Origin: Luteimonas sp.
GTDB taxonomy: Bacteria > Pseudomonadota > Gammaproteobacteria > Xanthomonadales > Xanthomonadaceae
DNA length: 64,000 nt
Direction of reading: 5' to 3'
NCBI GenBank assembly: GCA_024707405.1
Contig: JANPZU010000005.1
Location: 372,001-436,000, forward strand
The position numbers and the translations under genes are program-made. The notes beneath the pieces are model-generated. The model searched no databases. It had not been told where the DNA came from and worked only from the letters and a program-made list of their open reading frames with translations. This document shows positions 54,110-62,781 of this stretch, one piece after another. Numbering within the stretch: the first letter of the stretch is position 1; each line of letters begins with the position of its first letter.

Positions 54110-55276
54110 TCAGTTGCCGGTTTGCGCGACGACGCTGCCGTTGCTCCAGATTGCCCAGGCCGGCGTGCGCACCACGGTGCCATCGCTTTGCAGTCGCAGG
54201 TTGCCCGTCGCGCCGGCCATGCTGGCGTCCGCATGCGTCGCCAGGTGATGCAGCCAGCCGCTCAGCAGCCAGGCATCGTGGCCGAAGGCGAACAGCCGCG
54301 CCGCCGGGCCGCGTGCGGTGGGCAGGTCGCGTGCAAGCGTGGCTGCCGGCGGCAGCGCGCTGGCGCCTTGGGTCGTCCAGGCTTCGGCTGGGAAGACGAT
54401 GCCGTCGAGCACGCGGTCTTCTTCCGCCTTGCCGGTACCCGAGGTGATCTGCGAGGTGGCGATGCGCAGTCGTTGGCTCAGCCCTGCGGCGGCGAGTTGC
54501 GGCGCGACCAGGCGCGCCTGCTGGCCCCGGATCGCGAGTACGACGGCGTCGACGCCGCCTTCCTTCGATGCCGAGGCGCGCAGCGCGGCGGTCACGTCGC
54601 CCGGCTGCTCGCCGACCACGGCGATCGTGTCGACGATCTCGCCGCCAGCCGCCTGCAGGTTGGCGCGCAATGCGTTGAAGCTGCGGTTGGCGTTGTCGTC
54701 GCCGCTGCTGAGCACCAGCACGCGACGGGCGTTGCGCGCCGACAGGTAAGCGGCGATCGCGCTGCCTTCGTCTTCCGGCGACAGCGAGAAGCTGCCCACG
54801 TTGTCGGGCAGGGCGCTGTCGCTCGAATTGAGCGTGAGCAGCGGAACGCTGGAGGGTGACTGCGCGATCGCCGCCACTTCCTCGCGTCCCAGCGGGCCGA
54901 CGATCTGGTCGGCACCTTCCAGGATGGCGCGGGCATGGGCCGCGGCGGCGCCGGCTGCGGTGCCGGCAGTGTCGTAGAACGCGAGTTCCGGACGCTGCCG
55001 ACGCTCGCCGTAGTAGCCGGCCAGCAGGCCGTCGCGCACCGACCCGGCGGCGGTGGCAAGTGACCCGGTCATCGGCAGTAGCACGGCCAGTTTGCGCGGC
55101 GGGCGGTAGCCGTCGCTCTCGCCGGGTGGGCGCGTGTCGTCGAAGCGCCAGTGCGCGCTGGGCGCGGGGACGACTTCGACCGGCCCCGAGGGCGCGGTGA
55201 CCTGTGTCGTGGCGCAAGCTGCCAGGAGGGCCGGCAGCAAGGCCGCGGTGAAGATCCGTTTCGCCGAAATGCGCAT
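54110..55276 (-). CDS. lpoA: Penicillin-binding protein activator LpoA (lipoprotein)
   Basis: Outer-membrane lipoprotein that reaches through the periplasm to activate the peptidoglycan synthase PBP1a. It is 388 aa, shorter than E. coli LpoA, which has an extra N-terminal TPR domain. Lipobox LLAAC at the end of the signal peptide, then the periplasmic-binding-protein-like LppC domain (KLAVLLPMTGSLATAAGSVR; GADQIVGPLGREEVAAIA; RRVLVLSSGDDNANRSFNAL). The start MRISAKRIF at 55276 was chosen for its signal peptide. Divergent from rsmI with 56 nt between, so a shared promoter region. Confidence 0.9.
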   Translation of the reverse strand: MRISAKRIFTAALLPALLAACATTQVTAPSGPVEVVPAPSAHWRFDDTRPPGESDGYRPPRKLAVLLPMTGSLATAAGSVRDGLLAGYYGERRQRPELAFYDTAGTAAGAAAAHARAILEGADQIVGPLGREEVAAIAQSPSSVPLLTLNSSDSALPDNVGSFSLSPEDEGSAIAAYLSARNARRVLVLSSGDDNANRSFNALRANLQAAGGEIVDTIAVVGEQPGDVTAALRASASKEGGVDAVVLAIRGQQARLVAPQLAAAGLSQRLRIATSQITSGTGKAEEDRVLDGIVFPAEAWTTQGASALPPAATLARDLPTARGPAARLFAFGHDAWLLSGWLHHLATHADASMAGATGNLRLQSDGTVVRTPAWAIWSNGSVVAQTGN

Positions 55277-55332
55277 CGAACGCTCCGTGCGGGACAATGC
55301 CGGGATTCTACCGTTCCCCCAGTGGAGAGACG

Positions 55333-56172
55333 ATGGTCGGCCCCCAACCCAGTGGCGTGCCCGGGACGTTGCACGTCGTGGCGACGCCGATCGGCAACCT
55401 CGGCGACCTGTCGCCGCGTGCGCAGGAGGTGCTGCGCGCGGTGTCGGCGATCTGCGCCGAGGACACCCGGCGCAGCGGACAGTTGCTGGCGCATTTCGGC
55501 ATCGACACGGCGCTGGTCGCGTTGCATGAACACAACGAGGACGCGCTGGCCGCGCGGATCGTGCAGCGCCTGCTTGCCGGCGAATCGCTGGCGCTGGTCA
55601 GCGACGCGGGCACGCCGCTGGTCAGCGATCCCGGTTACCGGGTGGTGCGCGCGGCGCGCGCCGCCGGCGTGAAGGTCAGCCCGGTGCCGGGTGCCTGTGC
55701 CGCCATCGCCGCGCTCAGCGTGGCCGGACTGGCGAGCGATCGTTTCGTGTTCGAGGGGTTCCTGCCGGCCAAGGCGGCCGGTCGCCGCGAGCGCCTGCAG
55801 CAGTTGGCGGGCGAGACCCGCACGCTGGTGTTCTACGAATCCTCGCACCGCATCGTGGAATCGCTCGGCGACCTGCGCGATGTCTTCGGCAGCGAGCGTC
55901 CCGCGGTGCTGGCGCGGGAGATCACCAAGTTGTTCGAGACCGTGCTGGATGGTTCGTTGGCCCGACTGCATGCACGCGTCGAGGCCGATGCCGACCAGCG
56001 CAAGGGCGAGTTCGTGCTGGTCGTGCAGGGCGCCGATGAAGATGCAGACGCACGCATCGGCGATGGCCGGCGGGTGTATGCGTTGCTCAACGCGCACCTG
56101 CCGCCATCGACCGCCGCAAAATTGGCGGCCGAGATCACCGGCGCGCCGCGCAAGGCCTTGTACGGGAGCTGA
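55333..56172 (+). CDS. rsmI: 16S rRNA (cytidine(1402)-2'-O)-methyltransferase RsmI
   Basis: SAM-dependent methylase of C1402 in the decoding centre of 16S rRNA, 279 aa. Tetrapyrrole-methylase fold: GTLHVVATPIGNLGDLSPRA, ICAEDTRRSGQLLAHFGI, LALVSDAGTPLVSDPGYRVV, PVPGACAAIAALSVAGLASD, and LVFYESSHRIVESLGDL. The ATG at 55333 follows GGAGAG (55324-55329). Its partner RsmH is in the dcw cluster 3 kb away. Confidence 0.95.
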   Translation: MVGPQPSGVPGTLHVVATPIGNLGDLSPRAQEVLRAVSAICAEDTRRSGQLLAHFGIDTALVALHEHNEDALAARIVQRLLAGESLALVSDAGTPLVSDPGYRVVRAARAAGVKVSPVPGACAAIAALSVAGLASDRFVFEGFLPAKAAGRRERLQQLAGETRTLVFYESSHRIVESLGDLRDVFGSERPAVLAREITKLFETVLDGSLARLHARVEADADQRKGEFVLVVQGADEDADARIGDGRRVYALLNAHLPPSTAAKLAAEITGAPRKALYGS

Positions 56173-56199
56173 GATTCATCCGCGCCGCCGGGTGCGTGC

Positions 56200-56205
56200 G
56201 ACAAT
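56200..56205 (+). promoter_or_regulatory. candidate -10 box (GACAAT) for rnpB
   Basis: GACAAT lies 7 nt before the inferred 5' end of the RNase P RNA, as expected for a -10. The region upstream is GC-rich with no clear -35. Confidence 0.6.
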
Positions 56206-56211
56206 GCCCTT

Positions 56212-56563
56212 GGCGGAGTCGGCCAGACAGTCGCGTCATTCGCAAGAATGCCGAGGAAAGTCCGGGCTCCACAGGGCACGGTGCCAGGTAACGCCTGGGC
56301 GGCGCGAGCCGACGGAAAGTGCAACAGAAAGATACCGCCTAAGACTGTTTCGGCAGGACGGCAAGGGTGAAATGGTGCGGTAAGAGCGCACCGCGAGTCG
56401 GGTAACCGACCGGCACGGCAAACCCCACCGGGAGCAAGACCAAATAGGGAGGCAATGCCGTGGCCCGCGGTGCCTCCGGGTAGGTTGCTCGAGCGTATCG
56501 GTGACGATGCGCCTAGAGGAATGACTGTCCAAGACAGAACCCGGCTTATCGGCCGGCTCCGCC
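56212..56563 (+). ncRNA. rnpB: RNase P RNA, bacterial type A
   Basis: About 352 nt. The P1 helix forms from ggcggagtcggcc at the 5' end and ggccggctccgcc at the 3' end. The universally conserved core pieces are present in order: gaggaaagtccgggctcc (CR I), cagaaagataccgcc, ggtaagagcgcaccg (CR II/III), gcaaaccccaccgggagcaagaccaaatagg, and agaggaatgactgtcc, then gacagaacccggcttat (CR V). The location next to rsmI is common in gammaproteobacteria. Confidence 0.97.
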
Positions 56564-56716
56564 ACCTCATCCTGGATGCATCCGAAGCTTGCGGTCGTTG
56601 TGGTTTCGGATGCATTCCAAAGCGACGACTTCCGACCCCATTCGCACTTCCCCGCTTGCAGGGGAGAAGGCATGCGCATCGGGTATCGCATGGAGGCGAA
56701 GCGCGCGAGACGACCA

Positions 56717-57477
56717 TCAGCCGATGGGGAGCAGGGTTTCGCCCTCGAACACACCATTCGGCCCGAATCGTCGCTCGGCGATCCATCCCTTGCCGTCGTG
56801 GTCGATCGCCACCAGCGTGCTCGCGCGCGTGCCGTAATCCGGGCTGCGGATGAAGGCGGGGAGAGCATGCGCTCCAGGTCGATGCCGACGCCGGTGTCCG
56901 GCAGTTGCGCGTCGTCGGCGCGGGTTTCGTCGGCCAGGGCATCCCACAGCGATGTCGTCTCGTCGCTGCCGGCTTCGATCCACGCCGCCAGCCGCGATTG
57001 CAGGGCCACGGTCTTGGGCCAGGGTTCGTCGAGATCCCCGTTGGACAGGCCGTGGATCCCTGGCGTGAGCGTGACGCTGCGCGTGGCCGGGGTATTGCCG
57101 ATGTATTCGCAGTGCTCGCCGTCGGCCAGCAGCAGGTTGAACGGTGCGTACTGCACTGCGTCGGCAAGCAGCGAGGCAATGCGCTGCCGGGCGCTGGCGC
57201 CGCCATCGAGGTAATCCGAGACCAGCGCGCCACGGGAGGGCGCGCCGGGCTTGCGGATGGCGGGGTTGCGCACGTTGGTGACTACCGCCATCCGCCCCGC
57301 CAGATCGACGCCGACCCAAGTGCCGCCCGATTGCAGGTCGCGTCCGGCCAGCACGCGGGGCCGGTCGGGCCAGGCGGCAAGCGCGGCGCTGGGGCGGCCA
57401 TGGAATTCGTCGCGGTTGCCGGCCATCAGCAGTCGCCAGCGGGGATGGGTTTTCCAGGCGATGGCAAGCAGGCACAT
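56717..57477 (-). CDS. NRDE (TANGO2-like) family protein, frameshifted near 56858
   Basis: Family with N-terminal Cys and an NRDE motif, of uncertain biochemical role (linked to haem handling and Golgi/secretion in eukaryotes). Starts MCLLAIAWKTHPRWRLLMAG, then NRDEFHGRPSAALAAW, TWVGVDLAGRMAVVTNVRNP, and SRGALVSDYLDGG. The first frame goes wrong after LERMLSP. The correct C terminus (AFIRSPDYGTRASTLVAIDH, ending GETLLPIG) is in another frame ending at 56717. One more base in the C4 tract (GGGG at 56858-56861 on the plus strand) would join them into about 253 aa. Confidence 0.82.
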
Positions 57478-57777
57478 GCCCGCATTGTCGATGGTGGGAG
57501 GCGGTTTGGCGCAGTCTCCTGTTGTCGGGAGATAAAATGTGATGAATGTCTCATTAAAAATCACATGATGAGAGTCGATCTCAAAATTTGAGACTAATCA
57601 GCGTGTTGTGGATAAGCCTTGAACAAGTCTCTGAAGTTCGTTGCAAGTCATTGACGCCACAGGTGAATTTTCCGGAAAAACTTGTTGACAACCCTGTGGG
57701 TGGGTCATAAGGTGGCTTCCTGTGGGAAAACCGGGTGATATGTGGTTTTTCTAGGCTGAAGCCCGCCAAAGACGGGC
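57478..57777 (+). promoter_or_regulatory. AT-rich promoter region of the dcw cluster
   Basis: A 300-nt region, unusually AT-rich for this genome. It contains a 15-nt perfect palindrome (TCTCAAAATTTGAGA, 57579-57593), a consensus -35 TTGACA (57685-57690), and a series of GGG boxes between 57698 and 57745. No gene is visible. It lies between the divergent NRDE gene and mraZ, so both promoters are probably here. Confidence 0.6.
57685..57745 (+). promoter_or_regulatory. mraZ promoter with candidate MraZ operator boxes
   Basis: TTGACA at 57685-57690 is a perfect -35, with a weak -10 in tcataaggt (57705-57713). TGTGGGTGGG (57696-57705) and TGTGGG, CCGGG, TGTGG at about 9-10 nt spacing (57721-57745) resemble the TGGG-N5 direct repeats bound by MraZ in E. 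coli upstream of its own operon. Autoregulation is inferred. Confidence 0.55.
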
Positions 57778-58242
57778 ATGACCGGGCAGGGTTGTGTGTT
57801 CCAGGGCGAAACCGCCATCACCATCGACGACAAGGGCCGGCTGGCGATCCCGACCAGTTACCGGGATGTCGTCGCGCAGGTGTGCGGCAACCGTCTGGTG
57901 GTGACCTACAACCCGTTCGAGTCCGGCAGCCTCTATCTCTATCCGCAGGACGTCTGGGAGCGCGTGCGCGACCAGGTCAATGCCTTGCCGCGCACCAAGA
58001 GCGTCAGCCGCCAGTTGCAGTTGAAGCTGGTCGGTGCGGCGACCTTCGTCGAACCCGATGGCAGCGGCCGCATCGGCATCCCGGCCAGCCACCGCAACAC
58101 GGTCGGCATCGAGAAGAAGGCCGTGCTCGTCGGCATGGGCGACAAGTTCGAGTTGTGGAGCGAACAGGCGCACCTCGCGCAGATCAGGCAGACGCTTGGC
58201 GATGCCGACCTGGGCGACGAGCTGGTGGATTTGCAGTTGTGA
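57778..58242 (+). CDS. mraZ: Transcriptional regulator MraZ
   Basis: DNA-binding regulator at the head of the division and cell-wall (dcw) cluster, 154 aa, ring-forming. Two AbrB-like half-domains: [20 protein letters not shown] and [20 protein letters not shown], and the central [16 protein letters not shown]. In E. coli it represses its own operon through TGGG repeats, and similar boxes lie just upstream here. Its stop overlaps the rsmH GTG. Confidence 0.95.
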   Translation: MTGQGCVFQGETAITIDDKGRLAIPTSYRDVVAQVCGNRLVVTYNPFESGSLYLYPQDVWERVRDQVNALPRTKSVSRQLQLKLVGAATFVEPDGSGRIGIPASHRNTVGIEKKAVLVGMGDKFELWSEQAHLAQIRQTLGDADLGDELVDLQL

Positions 58243-59192
58243 CCGCAGGCAGCGCGGAGACCCGATCCGCGCACCTTCCGGTGATGTTGTCGCAGGTCAT
58301 GGAAGGGCTGCGCGTGGTTGAGGACGGAACGTACCTGGACGGCACTTTCGGTCGCGGCGGACATGCGCGCCGCGTGCTGGAGCAATTGGGCGCAGGAGGT
58401 CGGCTGCTGCTGATGGACAAGGATCCCGAAGCGATCGCCGTGGCCGGACATGAGTTCGGTGCCGATGCGCGCGTCGCGATCCGCCGCGGCAGTTTCGGCG
58501 ACCTCGCGCATTGGGATGCGGTGCAGACAGGCCTCGATGGCGTGTTGCTCGACCTGGGCGTGTCGTCGCCGCAACTCGACGTGGCCGAACGCGGTTTCAG
58601 CTTCGGCAAGGACGGCCCGCTGGACATGCGCATGGATCCCGACGCAGGCGAAAGCGCGGCGCAGTGGCTGGCGCGTGCCGACGAGCGTGAAATCGCCGAC
58701 GTGCTGTGGACGTATGGCGAGGAACGCATGAGCCGCCGCATCGCACGCGCCGTCGTGGCGCGCCGTGCGCAGGAGCCTCTGCTGCGCACGCTGCAACTGG
58801 CCGATCTGGTGGCTTCGTCTGTGCCGCGCGGCAAGTCCGACACGCATCCGGCCACGCGCACGTTCCAGGCGATCCGCATCCACGTTAATCGCGAACTGGA
58901 AGACCTGGAGCGCGGGCTGGAAGCCGCGCACGATGCGCTCAAGCCCGGTGGCCGCCTCGCGGTGATCAGCTTCCATTCGCTCGAAGACCGTATCGCCAAG
59001 CGCTTCATCGCTGCGCGCGCCAAGGCGCCGCCGGCCAATCGTCGCCTGCCGGAGACCACCGGCTTCGTGCCCACGCTGCGCGCCATCGGCGATGCGCAGA
59101 AGGCCGACGCGATGGAAGTCTCTGCCAACCCGCGTTCGCGCAGCGCGGTGTTGCGGGTGGCCGAGAAGTTGCCGCAGGCGGTGGCCGCATGA
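58239..59192 (+). CDS. rsmH: 16S rRNA (cytosine(1402)-N(4))-methyltransferase RsmH
   Basis: SAM-dependent methylase of the base of C1402, partner of RsmI, 317 aa. Motifs: [76 protein letters not shown], and [13 protein letters not shown]. The GTG at 58239 overlaps the mraZ stop (GTGA) and gives the usual distance to HLPVML. The next possible ATG would remove that conserved piece. Confidence 0.95.
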   Translation: MTAGSAETRSAHLPVMLSQVMEGLRVVEDGTYLDGTFGRGGHARRVLEQLGAGGRLLLMDKDPEAIAVAGHEFGADARVAIRRGSFGDLAHWDAVQTGLDGVLLDLGVSSPQLDVAERGFSFGKDGPLDMRMDPDAGESAAQWLARADEREIADVLWTYGEERMSRRIARAVVARRAQEPLLRTLQLADLVASSVPRGKSDTHPATRTFQAIRIHVNRELEDLERGLEAAHDALKPGGRLAVISFHSLEDRIAKRFIAARAKAPPANRRLPETTGFVPTLRAIGDAQKADAMEVSANPRSRSAVLRVAEKLPQAVAA

Positions 59193-59455
59193 CGCTGCGC
59201 ATCATCCTTGCCGTGTTGGTGGTGGCCAACGTGCTGTCGGCGATCGGCATCGCCCATGCACGCCACCAGCATCGCCAGTTCTACGTCGAGCTGACGCGGC
59301 TCGAGCGCGCGCGCGACGAACTCAACATCGAGTTCGGACGGCTGCAACTGGAGCAGGCGACCTGGGCCGAGAGCAACCGCATCGACCAGGTGGCACGCCA
59401 GCGACTGGGCATGCGTTTCCCCGGCACCGACGAGATCGTGGTGGTGCGGCCATGA
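59189..59455 (+). CDS. ftsL: Cell division protein FtsL
   Basis: Small bitopic divisome protein that joins FtsB and FtsQ and activates FtsWI, 88 aa. One helix near the N terminus ([20 protein letters not shown]) is followed by a periplasmic leucine-zipper-like coiled coil ([20 protein letters not shown]) and the end [12 protein letters not shown] overlaps with rsmH before it and ftsI after it. Confidence 0.9.
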   Translation: MTLRIILAVLVVANVLSAIGIAHARHQHRQFYVELTRLERARDELNIEFGRLQLEQATWAESNRIDQVARQRLGMRFPGTDEIVVVRP

Positions 59456-61309
59456 AGTTCATCCGCAACACCAGTGGCACCGCCAAGAAGCCCCGTCCGC
59501 GTGCGCAGTTCGACCTGCGTGGTCGCCTGCTGCTGGTCGGTGGCGCGTTGGCGCTGTGTTCCGTCGGGCTGGTGGTGCGCGCGGTCGACCTGCAACTGGT
59601 CGACAACGCCTTCTACCAGCGCCAGGCTGATGCGCGCTTCCTGCGCGAAGTGCCGATCCCGACCTCGCGCGGCATGATCACCGACCGCAACGGCGAGCCG
59701 CTCGCGGTGTCCTCGCCGGTCGAATCGCTGTGGCTCAACCCGCAGCAGATCGCCGACGATGCCGATGCACTGGCGCGTTTGGCCGAAGCCGCCGGCTTGC
59801 CGCTCGACTACCTGACGCGGCAGGTGTCGCAGTACAAGGGCAAGGAGTTCATGTACGTGCCGCGGCATCGCCGGATCAATCCGACGGCGGCGCAGAAGAT
59901 CCTCGCGCTCGGCATCCCGGGCGTGTTTTCGCAGCGCGAGTTCCGCCGCTTCTACCCGCAGGGCGAAGCGGTTGCGCACGTGCTGGGTTTCACCAACATC
60001 GACGACCGCGGCCAGGAAGGCATCGAGCTGGCGTTCGACGAATGGCTGAGCGGGGAGCCGGGTGCGCAGAAGGTGATCCGCGATCGCCACGGCCGCATCG
60101 TCGAGCACGTCGACCTGATCCGTCCCGCCGAGCCGGGCAAGGCACCTGGTGCTCAGCATCGATCGCCGCATCCAGTTCCTGGCCTATCGCGAACTGCGCC
60201 GCGCCTTGCTCGAGTCGGGCGCGGCCAGCGGTTCGGCGGTGATCCTGGACGTGGCCACCGGCGAGGTGCTGGCGATGGCCAACCTGCCGTCGTACAACAA
60301 CAACCGCATCACCGGCAGCAGCCGCGACACCTATCGCAACCGCGCGGTGACCGACCTGTTCGAGCCCGGCTCGACGATGAAGCCGTTGACCGTCGCGGCC
60401 GGGCTGGAGGCGGGCAAGATCACGCCGACCACGCGCTTCGACACCAGCCCCGGCTGGATTCCGAACGGACGCTTCCGCACCACGGACTTCCGCAACTACG
60501 GCGTGCTCGACACCACCGGCATCATCACCAAGAGTTCGAACGTCGGCGTGTCGAAGATCGTGCACATGCTGCCCGATCGCGATTTCGATGCCTTCCTGCG
60601 CCGTTTCGGCTTCGGCCGCAGCACCGGCAGCGGCTTCCCCGGCGAAGCGGCGGGGCTGTTTCCCGAATACCGCCGCTGGGACGGCACGATGAAGCAGACG
60701 CTGTCCTACGGCTACAGCCTGTCGGTCACGCCGCTGCAGATCGCGCGTGCCTACGCCGCGCTGGGCAACGGCGGCGTCGCGGTCACGCCGACCTTCGTCA
60801 AGGGCCAGGCGGGCGAGTCCGAGCGCGTGCTGGACGAAGCCGTCGCCGGCCAGGTGATGCGGATGATGCAGACCGTCACCGAGCCGGGCGGCACCGCCAC
60901 CCGCGCCGCGGTGCTGGGCTACCACGTCGCCGGCAAGACCGGCACCGCGCGTCGTTCGGCGCGCGGCGGCTACGAGCGGCGCTACATCGCGTACTTCGCG
61001 GGACTGGTACCGGTGGAGAACCCGCGCTTCTCGATGGTGGTCGTGGTCAACGATCCCGACCCGTCCAAGGGCGGTTCGACCTACGGTGGCGGTTATGTCT
61101 CCGCGCCCGTGTTCGCGCGGGTGATGGAAGGCGCGCTGCGGTTGATGGACGTGCCGCCGGACGACATCGACACCTGGCTTGCCGTGCAGGCGGCGTCGGA
61201 AACGCGGCGCGCGCGCAACGCCGGCAACGTGGCCACCACGCGCCCGGTGCCGACGGCTGCCGCGACGACCGAACTGCCGCCGCTGTTCCCGACAGGGCAA
61301 GCGCAATGA
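59452..61309 (+). CDS. ftsI: Peptidoglycan transpeptidase FtsI/PBP3, frameshifted near 60139-60145
   Basis: Septal class B penicillin-binding protein. Bitopic: helix [20 protein letters not shown], then the pedestal ([40 protein letters not shown]) and the transpeptidase domain with STMK ([14 protein letters not shown]), SSN ([10 protein letters not shown]) and KTGT ([10 protein letters not shown]). The first frame is good to RPAEPGK. The continuation ([19 protein letters not shown]) is in the next frame from about 60149. Removing one base in ggcacctgg gives GKxLVLSID and one ORF of about 618 aa. The gene is essential in relatives, so the extra base is most likely a sequencing error. Confidence 0.92.
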
Positions 61310-62781
61310 GCCGCGCCATGTCCCTGTCCGAGTTGCTGCCGGACGTGCCCGGCGTGCCCGCTGGCCTGGCGATCACCGGACTGGTGCTGGACAGCCGTGC
61401 CGTGCGTGAGGGCAACGCCTTCGTCGCCATCGGCGGCTTTGGCACTCATGGCCTGCACTTCGTCGACCAGGCCAAGGCGGCCGGTGCAAGCGCGATCCTG
61501 TTCGAGCCGCCGGTGCCGCAGGACGTCCCCGCGGCACCGACCGATGCCATCGCCGTGCCCGGTCTGCGTTCGCGCATGGGCGCGATGGCCGACACGTTCC
61601 ACGCCCGGCCTTCGGCGGCGATGACCACCGTCGGCGTCACCGGCACCAACGGCAAGACCTCGACCGTGCAATTGCTCGCGCAGGCGTGGACATTGCGCGG
61701 CACCACCGCTGGCACCATCGGCACGCTGGGCGCCGGGCTGTACGGCGACGTGACGCCGACCGGATTCACCACGCCGCTGGTGCTGCAGATGCATGCGCTG
61801 CTGGCCGAGCTGCATGATGCCGGCGCGGGCGCGGTGGCGATGGAAGTCAGCTCGCATGCGCTCGACCAAGGGCGCGTGGATGGCGTGCATTTCCGCGTCG
61901 GCGTGTTCACCAACCTCACCCGCGACCACCTCGATTACCACGGCGACATGGACACCTACGGCGCCGCGAAAGCCAGGCTGTTCGCGTGGCCGGGGCTGCA
62001 GGCGGCAGTGGTCAATCTCGACGATGCCCACGGTCGCGCGCTGTTCGGCCGGCTGTCGCCGGATCTGCAGCGCATCGGCACCAGTGCGCGCGGCACCGCC
62101 GATGCCGGCGTGCGTGCGCTTGGCGTCACGCTCGATGGTGGCGGCATCGGATTCGACCTAGCCATCGGCGACGAAGCGCATCCGGTGCGTTCACCGCTGC
62201 TGGGTCGCTTCAACGTCGACAACCTGCTGGCCGTGGCCGGCGTGCTGCATGCGCTCGGCGGCATGCCTGCCGACATCGCGGGCACGTTGTCGGCATTGCA
62301 ACCCATCGCAGGTCGCATGAATCGCCTTGGCGGCGACGCCGGACAGCCGGTGGTGGTGGTCGACTACGCACATACGCCCGATGCGCTCGAACAGGCGCTC
62401 GACAGCCTGCGTGCGCATGTCGTAGGACGGCTGGTTTGCGTGTTCGGTTGCGGTGGCGAGCGCGACCGCGGCAAGCGGCCGCAGATGGCGGCGATCGCCG
62501 AGCGCCTGGCCGACATGGTCGTGGTCACCGACGACAACCCGCGTGGCGAGGATGGCGACGCGATCGTCGCCGACATCATGGCCGGCTTCGCCGATCGCGC
62601 GCCGGTGCGCGTGGTGCGCAATCGCAAGGCTGCGATCGTCGAGGCCATTTCTCGCGGGGCAACGGGCGACATCGTGCTGATCGCAGGCAAGGGCCACGAG
62701 CCGTACCAGGAAGTCGACGGCGTGCGCCATCCCTTCGATGACACTTCGGTGGCGCGCGACGTGCTGGAGGGCAGGGCATGA
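61306..62781 (+). CDS. murE: UDP-MurNAc-tripeptide synthetase MurE (meso-DAP adding)
   Basis: Adds the third stem-peptide residue in peptidoglycan synthesis, 491 aa. Mur ligase layout: N-terminal domain ([20 protein letters not shown]), ATP site [15 protein letters not shown], central [16 protein letters not shown] with the carbamylated-lysine region, and C-terminal [13 protein letters not shown]. The DNPR motif ([13 protein letters not shown]) is the one found in meso-diaminopimelate-adding enzymes, matching Gram-negative peptidoglycan. The ATG at 61306 overlaps the ftsI stop (ATGA). Confidence 0.96.
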   Translation: MSRAMSLSELLPDVPGVPAGLAITGLVLDSRAVREGNAFVAIGGFGTHGLHFVDQAKAAGASAILFEPPVPQDVPAAPTDAIAVPGLRSRMGAMADTFHARPSAAMTTVGVTGTNGKTSTVQLLAQAWTLRGTTAGTIGTLGAGLYGDVTPTGFTTPLVLQMHALLAELHDAGAGAVAMEVSSHALDQGRVDGVHFRVGVFTNLTRDHLDYHGDMDTYGAAKARLFAWPGLQAAVVNLDDAHGRALFGRLSPDLQRIGTSARGTADAGVRALGVTLDGGGIGFDLAIGDEAHPVRSPLLGRFNVDNLLAVAGVLHALGGMPADIAGTLSALQPIAGRMNRLGGDAGQPVVVVDYAHTPDALEQALDSLRAHVVGRLVCVFGCGGERDRGKRPQMAAIAERLADMVVVTDDNPRGEDGDAIVADIMAGFADRAPVRVVRNRKAAIVEAISRGATGDIVLIAGKGHEPYQEVDGVRHPFDDTSVARDVLEGRA

